NCBI GenBank assembly: GCA_048268005.1
Contig: JBLWWJ010000001.1
Coordinates: forward strand, 1-64,000
Length of the DNA stretch: 64,000 nucleotides
Reading direction: 5' to 3'
Source: Ancylomarina sp048268005
Lineage (GTDB): Bacteria > Bacteroidota > Bacteroidia > Bacteroidales > Marinifilaceae
Below the pieces are notes generated by a model. The model did no database searches, was not told the origin of the DNA, and was given only the letters and a program-made list of their open reading frames with translations. Position 1 is the first letter of the stretch. Each line of letters starts with the position of its first letter. Below are positions 8,328 through 16,963 of the stretch, piece after piece. Both the position numbers and the translations under genes were made by a program.

Positions 8328-8939
8328 ATGACCACCAAAGCAACAAATATACATCCCGTTTTCGACCGAATTATTGGTAGGGATGAGAAAGAACAATTTT
8401 TAAATCAAAGAGCTCGTGTTATTTGGATGACAGGACTTTCTGGATCTGGAAAAACTACAATTGCAATTGGAGTTGAAAAAGAGCTTCAGAGAAGAGGCTT
8501 TTTAACTCAAATCTTGGATGGTGATAATATTCGAACGGGTATAAATAAAAACCTTGGTTTTTCTGAAGAAGATAGAACGGAGAATATTCGTCGTATTGCA
8601 GAAGTTTCAAAGCTTTTTATAAATTGTGGAATCATAACAATAAATTGTTTTGTGAGTCCGACTCTTGAAATAAGAGAGCAAGCTAAAGAGATTATTGGGG
8701 AAGATGATTTTAGAGAAATCTACGTCAATGCATCGTACGAAGAGTGTGAAAAAAGAGATGTAAAAGGTTTGTACAAAAAGGCACGAAATGGTGAGATAAA
8801 AAACTTTACCGGTTTGGATGCTCCCTTTGAAGCTCCTGAAAATGCCTTTGTTGAAATCAAAACGGCCGATATGTCGATTGAAGAATCTGTGAATTGTTTG
8901 GTGAAAGCTATTTTATCCGATATAGAGCAGGTGTCGTAA
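8328..8939 (+). CDS. cysC: Adenylylsulfate (APS) kinase
   Basis: CysC phosphorylates APS to PAPS, the activated sulfate donor. The 203-residue product has Walker A GLSGSGKT (36-43), the DGDNIR motif, GFSEEDRTENIRR, and the lid KARNGEIKNFTGLDAPFE, all diagnostic of APS kinase. The ATG at 8328 is chosen over the adjoining upstream TTG. It is first in a cysC-cysD-cysN operon, with gaps of 71 and 65 bases. Confidence 0.95.
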   Translation: MTTKATNIHPVFDRIIGRDEKEQFLNQRARVIWMTGLSGSGKTTIAIGVEKELQRRGFLTQILDGDNIRTGINKNLGFSEEDRTENIRRIAEVSKLFINCGIITINCFVSPTLEIREQAKEIIGEDDFREIYVNASYEECEKRDVKGLYKKARNGEIKNFTGLDAPFEAPENAFVEIKTADMSIEESVNCLVKAILSDIEQVS

Positions 8940-9010
8940 TTAGAGATTATTAAAATACATTATACTGGCGATTGAATTTGATCACCAAAGAGTAAATAAA
9001 TTTTTTTCGA

Positions 9011-9916
9011 ATGAATGAATACAATATAAATCACTTAAGAGAACTAGAAGCTGAATCGATTTATGTGATTCGTGAAGTTGCAGCTCAATTCGAGAATCCC
9101 GTAATGTTATTTTCGGGAGGAAAGGATTCTATTATCATGTTTCATTTGGCAAGAAAAGCTTTTGCACCAGCAAAGGTTCCTTTCGCCTTAATGCATGTTG
9201 ATACAGGTCATAATTTCCCAGAGACAATTGAATTTCGTGATAAACTGATGGAAGAGACAGGTACTCGTCTAATCGTTCGTTACGTTCAGGATTCTATCGA
9301 TCAAGGGAAAGCTATTGAAGAAACTGGTTTTGATGCAAGTCGTAATAAACTGCAAACAGTAACACTTCTTGACGGACTAGAGGATTTGCAAGTGGATTGT
9401 GCTATGGGTGGAGGTCGTCGTGACGAAGAAAAAGCCAGAGCAAAAGAGCGTTTCTTTTCTCATCGTGATGAGTTTGGACAATGGGATCCAAAAAATCAAA
9501 GACCTGAACTTTGGAATCTTTTCAATGGTAAAAAGAACATGGGTGAACACTTTAGAGTGTTTCCTATTTCGAACTGGACTGAAATGGATGTCTGGCAATA
9601 TATTTATTTAGAAAATATTGATATACCTAATATCTATTTCTCTCACGAACGTGAAGTTTTCTTGCGTCATGGTAATTTATTATCAGTTTCTGATTTTATC
9701 CCAATGCGAGATAGCGAAAAGGTAGAAAAAAGAATTGTTCGTTTTAGAACGATTGGAGATGCTACTTGTACAGGTGCTGTTGAGTCAGAAGCAAATTCTC
9801 TTGAAGATATTATTGAAGAAGTAGCTGCTACAAGAACAACAGAACGAGGAACCCGTCATGATGATAAGCGTTCTGAAGCTGCTATGGAAGATCGTAAAAA
9901 AGAAGGGTATTTTTAA
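9011..9916 (+). CDS. cysD: Sulfate adenylyltransferase subunit 2
   Basis: CysD is the small, catalytic PP-loop subunit of ATP sulfurylase, making APS from sulfate and ATP. The PP-loop SGGKDS is at residues 35-40, and the family motifs GGGRRDEEKARAKERFFSHR and RFRTIGDATCTGAV are clear. At 301 residues it has standard length. It works with the GTPase CysN encoded next. Confidence 0.96.
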   Translation: MNEYNINHLRELEAESIYVIREVAAQFENPVMLFSGGKDSIIMFHLARKAFAPAKVPFALMHVDTGHNFPETIEFRDKLMEETGTRLIVRYVQDSIDQGKAIEETGFDASRNKLQTVTLLDGLEDLQVDCAMGGGRRDEEKARAKERFFSHRDEFGQWDPKNQRPELWNLFNGKKNMGEHFRVFPISNWTEMDVWQYIYLENIDIPNIYFSHEREVFLRHGNLLSVSDFIPMRDSEKVEKRIVRFRTIGDATCTGAVESEANSLEDIIEEVAATRTTERGTRHDDKRSEAAMEDRKKEGYF

Positions 9917-9981
9917 AAGTAATTATTAATTATCAGTGTTTAATGCCATTGGTTTTAATTATTGATCATTAAAGAAAAGAT

Positions 9982-11253
9982 ATGTCAGATAAAACATCAG
10001 GATATTTAGATATGGAGCTTTTACGTTTTACTACTGCAGGTAGTGTTGATGACGGTAAAAGTACCCTAATTGGTCGTTTGTTATACGATAGTAAAGCCAT
10101 TTTCGAAGATCAAATGGAAGCTATTGAGATTTCTAGTCAAAAGCGCGGTGACACCGAAGTTGATCTTGCTTTACTTACCGACGGTTTAAGAGCTGAGCGT
10201 GAGCAGGGGATTACCATTGATGTGGCTTACCGTTACTTTGCGACTCCAAAACGTAAATTTATTATTGCTGATACACCAGGTCATATTCAGTACACACGAA
10301 ATATGGTAACAGGGGCTTCTACAGCTAACTGTGCTCTTATTTTAGTGGATGCTCGTAATGGTGTTATTGAGCAAACTCTTCGTCATTCTTATATTGCTAA
10401 CTTGTTGCAAATTCCTCACCTTGTTGTGTGTATCAATAAGATGGATTTAATGAGTTATTCTGAGGAGACTTACAATAATATCAAAAGCGAATATCAAAAA
10501 GTAGCTGATAAATTGAATATTAAAGATGTTCGATTTATTCCTATTTCAGCTAAGTTCGGTGACAATGTTGTTGATGCTTCTGAAAATATGGATTGGTATA
10601 AGGGTGAGACTTTGTTAAATCTGCTGGAGACAATTGAGATTGTTGACGATAGAAATCATGAAGATGCTCGTTTCCCGGTACAATATGTTATTCGCCCTCA
10701 AAGCGATGAATATCACGATTATCGTGGGTTTGCAGGTCGTGTAGCTAGTGGTGTATTCAAACCTGGCGATAGGGTTAAAGTTTTACCTTCAGGTAAAGAA
10801 AGTACCGTTAAAGCGATTGATACTCTAAATGGAGAGTTGGATATGGCTTTTGCACCTCAATCTGTAACTTTAAGATTGGATGATGAGATCGATACATCGA
10901 GAGGAGATATGATTGTAGCTGCTGATAACGTACCCGTTATGGAACAGGAGTTCGATGCTATGGTTTGTTGGATGAATGAACGTCCTATGCTGGCTGGCGG
11001 TAAATATACCATTAAGCATACCTCAAACGAAACGCGTTGTATGATTCGTAATGTGAACTTCAAAGTTGATGTGAATACTTTAGAAGAAATGACGGATGAT
11101 AAAACAATTGGTTTGAATGATATCGCTTCATTGAAGCTGAAAACGGCTAAGCCATTGTTTTTCGATTCTTATAATAAAAACCGTAATACAGGAAGTTTCA
11201 TCTTAATTGATGAAGCAACTAACGAGACTGTTGCAGCTGGTATGATTAAATAA
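9982..11253 (+). CDS. cysN: Sulfate adenylyltransferase subunit 1 (GTPase)
   Basis: CysN is an EF-Tu-like GTPase that drives APS synthesis by CysD. GSVDDGKST (residues 20-28), DTPGH and NKMD are the G1, G3 and G4 motifs, and REQGITIDVAYRYF is the switch I region. At 423 residues it is the stand-alone form without a fused CysC domain, agreeing with the separate cysC gene upstream. Confidence 0.95.
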   Translation: MSDKTSGYLDMELLRFTTAGSVDDGKSTLIGRLLYDSKAIFEDQMEAIEISSQKRGDTEVDLALLTDGLRAEREQGITIDVAYRYFATPKRKFIIADTPGHIQYTRNMVTGASTANCALILVDARNGVIEQTLRHSYIANLLQIPHLVVCINKMDLMSYSEETYNNIKSEYQKVADKLNIKDVRFIPISAKFGDNVVDASENMDWYKGETLLNLLETIEIVDDRNHEDARFPVQYVIRPQSDEYHDYRGFAGRVASGVFKPGDRVKVLPSGKESTVKAIDTLNGELDMAFAPQSVTLRLDDEIDTSRGDMIVAADNVPVMEQEFDAMVCWMNERPMLAGGKYTIKHTSNETRCMIRNVNFKVDVNTLEEMTDDKTIGLNDIASLKLKTAKPLFFDSYNKNRNTGSFILIDEATNETVAAGMIK

Positions 11254-11281
11254 GTTTGATTTTACTCGTCTCTATAGAATA

Positions 11282-11310
11282 AAAAAAAGCTCCCATTGGG
11301 AGCTTTTTTT
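11282..11310. terminator. Bidirectional terminator between cysN and the FadL-type gene
   Basis: AAAAAAAGCTCCC and its perfect complement surround an ATT loop, giving T runs on both strands between two convergent genes. Confidence 0.9.
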
Positions 11311-11331
11311 GTTTGATCAAATCCTGTTTAA

Positions 11332-12825
11332 TTAAAATTTGAATCCGAAAGTTAATCTTATTTGATGGTTTTCGTCTTGTAGGTCTACTTTGTCTGAAGA
11401 GATTATATCGTCATCAGCAGTGGTTGTGCTATAGTATAAGTATGATTCATCCTTATCCGAATAACTATAAGCAGCATCGAAGAAGAAATTACCCTGACGA
11501 ATACCGAAACCTGCAGAATAGATATTGTATGATTCGTCTATTGATCTGGCTTTGTATGGGTTTCCTAAATTTGCAAATCCACCTCGTAAACTAAAAGTTG
11601 ATGATACTCTATATTCTAAACCTGCTCTTAAATTACCTACACTCTCATATGATGATTTTATGATATCATTAGCTTCTGGAAAGTCAGCTGTTCCATTAAA
11701 ATCAAAACCATCGTCACCATCTGAGAATTTAGCTTTCGAATAATCTATGAATTCATAATCTAAACTAAGGATTGCTTTTTTAGATAGAACAACAGCACCA
11801 CTTAAGGTGAATTTCATAGGTGTTCTATAGTTATACGTGTAGTTTGATAAACGCGTTCTATCCGCATAGTTGGAAAAGCCGTCAAGATCTTCAGTTTTAA
11901 AATGTGAAGCCATTCTATTCTGGAATTCGTCTTCCATAGAGAAGAAAGTTGGTGTATGAAGAGCAGCCCCTAATCTGATATGCTGGTTTGGTTTGTAAAT
12001 AAGACCTAATTTTAAATTGGCACCTACACCAGTTGTTTTTACATATTCTTCAAGATAATAATTGTTTAATTCTGAAGCACTGTTTGCAAGCGTACTCTCA
12101 GTAAAACGTGCTGTAGATTTATAATAAATACTTTGAATACCAAGTGAAGCACCAATATATAATTTGTGAGCATAGTTGGCTCCAAAAGAAATATTGAATT
12201 CACCCATATGACCTCTTTCTTCTACCGTTTTTCTTTGATTCATTTTTTCACCAGGAAAGATAGGTAGGTCATAATCCAATGGATTTTCATCTTGAGGGTT
12301 TAATAAATAGGTTTCGTAGGCTAAATATTCTGTCATTGAGTTTAGTTGAGATGGTTCAAAACCATCAGCATTTGCTTCAAAAACATCCAGCATACTTGAT
12401 TCTGAATTTGATATTTGAGAAATTGAAGATTTTCTAAAGTTATTGATGCGATTGTATCCAATTCCAAAATTGAAATTTTGCCAGCCATCTTTGGAAGTCA
12501 TTCTGGGTTTAATAGTCGCTACGTAACCCAGATTGCTGATTCCAAAAGTGAATTTATCATCGCTTAGGTTGCCGCTGGTACTTTTTCTCATTTCCATTGT
12601 AGGCGTGAAGGTGAATTCTGAACTTTGGTAAACGCCTAGTCCCGCAGGATTTATTCCAATACTTGAATAATCTCCTCCAAGAGCCCCAAATGCTCCTCCC
12701 ATTGCCATGGAACGTGCTGTTCCTGTATAGAATTGTTGAGAGTAGCGTAAGGCGTCATCTGCTGTTTGTGCGTATAATATTCCAGAAAAGACTGTAAGGA
12801 ATAATAAGGTGATATATCTTTTCAT
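11332..12825 (-). CDS. OmpP1/FadL/TodX-family outer membrane protein
   Basis: A 497-residue outer membrane beta-barrel with a signal peptide ending near ILYAQ (residue 20). The mature N-terminus TARSMAMGGAFGALGGDYSSIG followed by NPAGLGVY is the conserved plug of FadL-type channels, which carry hydrophobic compounds across the outer membrane. Many alternating aromatic strands follow, and the last residue is Phe (TFGFKF), as usual for barrels. Substrate is unknown. It follows the lipoprotein gene by 59 bases on the same strand, so the two are probably cotranscribed. Confidence 0.85.
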   Translation of the reverse strand: MKRYITLLFLTVFSGILYAQTADDALRYSQQFYTGTARSMAMGGAFGALGGDYSSIGINPAGLGVYQSSEFTFTPTMEMRKSTSGNLSDDKFTFGISNLGYVATIKPRMTSKDGWQNFNFGIGYNRINNFRKSSISQISNSESSMLDVFEANADGFEPSQLNSMTEYLAYETYLLNPQDENPLDYDLPIFPGEKMNQRKTVEERGHMGEFNISFGANYAHKLYIGASLGIQSIYYKSTARFTESTLANSASELNNYYLEEYVKTTGVGANLKLGLIYKPNQHIRLGAALHTPTFFSMEDEFQNRMASHFKTEDLDGFSNYADRTRLSNYTYNYRTPMKFTLSGAVVLSKKAILSLDYEFIDYSKAKFSDGDDGFDFNGTADFPEANDIIKSSYESVGNLRAGLEYRVSSTFSLRGGFANLGNPYKARSIDESYNIYSAGFGIRQGNFFFDAAYSYSDKDESYLYYSTTTADDDIISSDKVDLQDENHQIRLTFGFKF

Positions 12826-12884
12826 AGTATGTGTATTTATAGTAGGTAATAAAAAAATTAAATCAATATCCAGATGTAATGTGT

Positions 12885-14330
12885 TTATCTTCTTCTTGAA
12901 CTTCCACCAGAAGAGCGTGTTCCGCTATTTGAAGAACGAGTACTTCCGCTTGATGATCGTACAGCTCCCGATGAACGAGATGATGATGATCTTGAAGGTG
13001 TGTATGAACTAGAAGAACTTCTTGATGAGCTTCTTGTACTCCTGTTGTAGCTAGGTGTACTCTTAACTTTGCTATAACGTGATGTTCTAGTGCTTGTACC
13101 TCTCACATTTGTAGATCGTCTTGTTCCAGAACTATTATATGAAGGACGTGAATTACTTGTAGGTTTTGTATAGTTACTCGTTCTTCTTCTGGTCGTAGTT
13201 CCACTCTTACTTCCTCTGTAGGTTGAGCGGTTCTGTGTACCGTAGCGAGTTGTTGTACCTTGATAGTTAGAACGTCTTACTGTTCCTGTTGTATTAATTC
13301 TTCTGGTACTTGTACCAACCCGGTTGCTATATGAACTTCTACTATTTCGTGAACCGTACCTTTGAGCTGCAGTGCTTCTTCGTACCGCTTCTCTGGCCGT
13401 AGCGGCTGAACGACGTGTTGTCGTTCCGGATTTGGTGTAACCGGCTGAGCGATTAACTCGACTAACCTGTCCATTGGTTCTTGTAGCTGCACTTCTGTTT
13501 GTATAAGTGCGGTTGGTTCCTGCTTTCGATCCCATAGAAGATCTATGTCCGTAATAATTTTTTGAATATCCTGAGCCATAGTAAGCACCGTGGTGGTGTC
13601 CGTGACCGTAGTATGGGTAATAGCCATGTCCATAGTATGGGTAATGGTTATAGTGTGAATATCCCCATCCAAAATTTAATCCCCAATAGAAATCGTCGTA
13701 GAATCCACATCCTATGCCAAACCCAAAGCTTGATCCATAGTATGGGTAGTTGTATGCAAATAATCTACCATAACGTGCTGGTGAAAAATGGAATGAGTTA
13801 TAATAACCATAGTTTGTCCAGGTTGGTGTCCACCAAACTTTATCTCCATCGATGTAAACATTCCAATCAGGATCGCCAGCTAACCACATAGCTAAATTGT
13901 AACCACTATTGTCGTAGTAGCCAAATCCTTGTGGGTACCATTGTCTTAGTCGTTCAGCTTCTTCGCGATCGTAGTCACTACCACTAAATTCATTTATATA
14001 ATAGCCTTGTTCTTCGTTATAATAAGTCGTATCGATATCTCCGATAGAATCATTTGCTAGCATTTGACGATATTGCTCTTGAATAAGTTCAAACTCTCTG
14101 TCATCTTTAAAAGTAGCCTTAGTTGTAGGTTCTACTCTGGTTTTTTGTTCGATAACTGGTTCTTTTTTCTCGGCATGAGTCGTATAGACTGCCATTTCCG
14201 TATCGATTAGAGATGCTTCTCCAGGAACGTAATAAATATCATCCTGAAATGCTGATGTTCCCACATAGGATGGGGAACAAGCCGTTGCTATTAGCAAGGG
14301 AACGATTAATAATTTAAAATAAGCTTTCAT
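12885..14330 (-). CDS. Lipoprotein with aromatic Gly/Tyr/His core and long Ser/Arg/Thr-rich tail
   Basis: I do not recognise a characterised homologue. The 481-residue product has a lipoprotein signal peptide with Cys18 in LLIATACS. Residues about 20-150 are acidic and mixed. About 150-265 is rich in Y, G, F, W and H (PYYGHGYYPYYGHGHHHG). About 265-481 is almost entirely S, R, T, G, N and Y, with arrays such as RSSSRSSSSSY, and is strongly basic and probably disordered. Some Bacteroidota proteins of this look have been misnamed vitellogenin by low-complexity hits. A surface or periplasmic role binding anionic polymers is possible but unproven. It is first in a two-gene unit with the FadL-type protein. 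Confidence 0.75.
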   Translation of the reverse strand: MKAYFKLLIVPLLIATACSPSYVGTSAFQDDIYYVPGEASLIDTEMAVYTTHAEKKEPVIEQKTRVEPTTKATFKDDREFELIQEQYRQMLANDSIGDIDTTYYNEEQGYYINEFSGSDYDREEAERLRQWYPQGFGYYDNSGYNLAMWLAGDPDWNVYIDGDKVWWTPTWTNYGYYNSFHFSPARYGRLFAYNYPYYGSSFGFGIGCGFYDDFYWGLNFGWGYSHYNHYPYYGHGYYPYYGHGHHHGAYYGSGYSKNYYGHRSSMGSKAGTNRTYTNRSAATRTNGQVSRVNRSAGYTKSGTTTRRSAATAREAVRRSTAAQRYGSRNSRSSYSNRVGTSTRRINTTGTVRRSNYQGTTTRYGTQNRSTYRGSKSGTTTRRRTSNYTKPTSNSRPSYNSSGTRRSTNVRGTSTRTSRYSKVKSTPSYNRSTRSSSRSSSSSYTPSRSSSSRSSGAVRSSSGSTRSSNSGTRSSGGSSRRR

Positions 14331-14488
14331 CTGGATATGATTTAAGGTTTAGCTTTAATGTAATTTATTTGATTGGATTATTAATTCATTTATGTGATCA
14401 CAAAAAACGAGCCAAAATGTGTTTAATAATTATTCAATCTCTTAAGTTTCATGTCTAGCCTTCAATATGATTATCTAATAATATTTTA

Positions 14489-14496
14489 TACTTTTG
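14489..14496 (+). promoter_or_regulatory. -7 box upstream of proS
   Basis: TACTTTTG matches TAnnTTTG, 113 bases before the proS ATG. The remaining gap between the divergent genes shows no other clear structure. Confidence 0.4.
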
Positions 14497-14609
14497 TAGC
14501 CTAATTTAAAAGCCTTAAATCTGATTTCAGATATTTATCTGTGAATAAGATAATTTAAGAACTTTTAAGTATTATTTAGTTAGCAAATACTATACCAAAA
14601 CAATATAAA

Positions 14610-16085
14610 ATGGCAAAAGTTTTAACCAGTAGAAGCGAAAATTACTCGCAATGGTATAACGACTTAGTAATTAAGGCAGATCTTGCAGAAAATTCTGCAG
14701 TTAGAGGTTGTATGGTGATTAAACCATATGGCTATGCTATTTGGGAAAAAATGCAAGCGGTACTTGATGGCAAGTTTAAAGATACGGGACATCAGAATGC
14801 TTATTTTCCTCTTTTAATTCCCAAGTCATTTCTAAGTAAGGAAGCTGACCACGTTGAAGGATTCGCAAAAGAATGTGCAGTTGTAACCCATTATCGTTTA
14901 AAGAATGATCCTGATGGTAAAGGTGTGATTGTTGATCCTGATGCTCGTTTGGAAGAGGAGTTGATTATTCGACCAACTTCGGAGACCATTATCTGGAATA
15001 CTTACAAAAACTGGATTCAATCATATCGTGATTTGCCTATTTTAGTTAATCAATGGGCCAATGTGATGCGATGGGAAATGCGTACACGTCTATTTCTACG
15101 TACTGCTGAATTCCTATGGCAAGAAGGTCATACAGCTCATGCTACAGAAAAGGAAGCATTGGAGGAAACAGAGCAAATGATTAATGTATATGGTGATTTT
15201 GCTGAAGACTGGATGGCTGTTCCTGTTTTGAAAGGTAGAAAAACTGAATCAGAACGTTTTGCTGGTGCACTAGATACGTATTGTATTGAGGCATTGATGC
15301 AGGATGGTAAAGCACTTCAGGCTGGAACATCTCACTTTTTAGGTCAGAATTTTGCAAAAGCCTTTGATGTTAAGTATACCAATAAGGAAGGTAAAGAAGA
15401 TTACGTTTGGGCAACATCCTGGGGAGTGTCAACACGTTTGATGGGAGCATTGGTTATGGCTCATTCTGATGATCATGGTTTGGTATTACCTCCAAAATTG
15501 GCTCCAATTCAGGTTGTAATTGTGCCAATATACCGTAAAGCAGAAGAATTAGCTAAGTTGGCTGAGGTAATCGACCCTCTTGTAGCTAAACTTAAGGCTA
15601 AAGGTATTTCGGTTAAATTTGACGATAGCGATAATCGCAAGCCAGGATGGAAATTTGCTGAATATGAATTGAAAGGTGTACCGTTGCGTTTAGCTATGGG
15701 TGGACGCGACCTTGAGAATGGTACAGTGGAATTAGCTCGCCGTGATATTTTAACTAAAGAAACGGTTGCAGTTGATGGTGTTGAGGACATGATCGAAAAT
15801 CTTCTAGAGGAAATTCAGAATAGCATCTTCCAAAAGGCACTTGATTTTAGAGCTGAGAAAACAACTAAGGTTGATTCTTACGATGAATTTAAAGAACTAT
15901 TGGAAACAAAAACTGGTTTCTTTTTGGCTCACTGGGATGGTACAGCTGAGACCGAAGAGAAAATTCAGAGCGAAACTAAAGCAACAATTCGTTGTATTCC
16001 TTTTGACAGTGAGGAAGAAGAAGGTGTTTGTATGGTTACAGGTAAACCATCAAAACAACGTGTTGTATTTGCTAAATCATATTAA
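14610..16085 (+). CDS. proS: Prolyl-tRNA synthetase, eukaryote/archaeal-like type
   Basis: This class II synthetase attaches proline to tRNA-Pro. The 491-residue length, absence of the bacterial insertion domain, start (SRSENYSQWYNDLVIKADLA), and C-terminal domain ending in a Tyr (VVFAKSY) identify the shorter archaeal/eukaryote-like form common in Bacteroidota. Class II motif 2 (RWEMRTRLFLRTAEFLWQEG) and the binding motif HTAHAT are visible, as is motif 3 (LAMGGRDL region in the anticodon domain is separate). It is transcribed alone. Confidence 0.94.
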   Translation: MAKVLTSRSENYSQWYNDLVIKADLAENSAVRGCMVIKPYGYAIWEKMQAVLDGKFKDTGHQNAYFPLLIPKSFLSKEADHVEGFAKECAVVTHYRLKNDPDGKGVIVDPDARLEEELIIRPTSETIIWNTYKNWIQSYRDLPILVNQWANVMRWEMRTRLFLRTAEFLWQEGHTAHATEKEALEETEQMINVYGDFAEDWMAVPVLKGRKTESERFAGALDTYCIEALMQDGKALQAGTSHFLGQNFAKAFDVKYTNKEGKEDYVWATSWGVSTRLMGALVMAHSDDHGLVLPPKLAPIQVVIVPIYRKAEELAKLAEVIDPLVAKLKAKGISVKFDDSDNRKPGWKFAEYELKGVPLRLAMGGRDLENGTVELARRDILTKETVAVDGVEDMIENLLEEIQNSIFQKALDFRAEKTTKVDSYDEFKELLETKTGFFLAHWDGTAETEEKIQSETKATIRCIPFDSEEEEGVCMVTGKPSKQRVVFAKSY

Positions 16086-16145
16086 AGTTTAAAGTCAATT
16101 TGGACTTGCAAATTTCGCAGTTTAACGAAATTTAAACTTATAAAT

Positions 16146-16180
16146 AACCGTCACCGATTTTTCGGAGGCGGTTTTTTTTT
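16146..16180 (+). terminator. Terminator of proS
   Basis: A 12-position stem with a single mismatch (AACCGTCACCGA with TCGGAGGCGGTT) is followed by at least nine T. Confidence 0.85.
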
Positions 16181-16240
16181 ACCTTTATCTAATGAATCGG
16201 AAGAATGATTCCTGATCCAATCTAACCAAACCCCTTAAGC

Positions 16241-16924
16241 ATGAATATACTCAATACGAAAACAGCCATATTACAGACTATACGAGAAAAATCCATTTTA
16301 AAACAACTGGTTTATAAGAATACAGCAGAAGTTTTTTCAGAATTGAAACTGGTATTAGAAAATTTGGTTAATGAGTATAATGCAGAACTTGAAGGTGAGT
16401 CTGATGCTGTGAAGTTGGAGTATGAGGATAGAGGAGAATCAGAGGTGCAAATTCGTGTTGCTTCTGATATCTTAGTTTTTAGTATGTATTCAAATGTTTT
16501 CCAGTTTGATAGAGATCATGCTGTTTGGAGGAAGGACTATGTGAAACATAAGCCCAATAATGCCTATTCGGGAATCATAAATATCTATAATTTTCTATCC
16601 GATTCATTTAAATATAAGCGATCTGAAGATTTAGGTTACCTGGTTGCCCGTATTTTTATCAATCAGGAAAAGCATTATATCGTAGAAGGTAAGCGTCAGA
16701 TGAGTTTGCTCGAAAATGACTTGTCACAGTCGATAAGTGACGAAGATAGTTTGAGGAAAATAGTTGAAACAGCGATTAATTACTCATTGAACTTCGATTT
16801 GTTAGTGCCACCTTACGATGATGTGAAGATATTGGCAGTTGCCGATATAGATGAAAAAATTCAGAATGCGAAAATTAAGACAGGTAAGCGCTTAGGATTC
16901 CAATTTAAGTCTGATGATGTTTAA
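16241..16924 (+). CDS. Conserved-looking protein of unknown function
   Basis: I do not recognise this 227-residue protein. It has no signal peptide and no membrane segment, and is mixed alpha/beta with a charged middle. Features that could anchor a family search are VFSMYSNVFQFDR, AYSGIINIYNFLSDSFKYKR, and LGYLVARIFINQEKHYIVEGKRQ. Base composition resembles its neighbours and the frame is intact with an ATG start. It lies 39 bases before pepT on the same strand, so the two may be cotranscribed. Confidence 0.75.
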   Translation: MNILNTKTAILQTIREKSILKQLVYKNTAEVFSELKLVLENLVNEYNAELEGESDAVKLEYEDRGESEVQIRVASDILVFSMYSNVFQFDRDHAVWRKDYVKHKPNNAYSGIINIYNFLSDSFKYKRSEDLGYLVARIFINQEKHYIVEGKRQMSLLENDLSQSISDEDSLRKIVETAINYSLNFDLLVPPYDDVKILAVADIDEKIQNAKIKTGKRLGFQFKSDDV

Positions 16925-16963
16925 ATAATTCACTTGAGTATTATAATAAGATAAGGATATAAA

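Noticed and set aside
12885..13560. Tandem DNA repeats or a CRISPR-like array in the lipoprotein tail region
   Set aside because: The repeats are short, irregular and explained by Ser/Arg/Thr codons; there are no constant repeats with unique spacers.
13277..13672. A 131-codon open frame rich in His, Thr and Met on the minus strand inside the Ser/Arg-rich lipoprotein gene
   Set aside because: It lies in another frame of a low-complexity coding region; the repeated composition keeps stops out by chance. The lipoprotein frame has a signal peptide and starts cleanly.
14610..16085. proS as a recent transfer from archaea or eukaryotes
   Set aside because: The archaeal/eukaryote-like prolyl-tRNA synthetase is usual in Bacteroidota, and base composition matches its neighbours.
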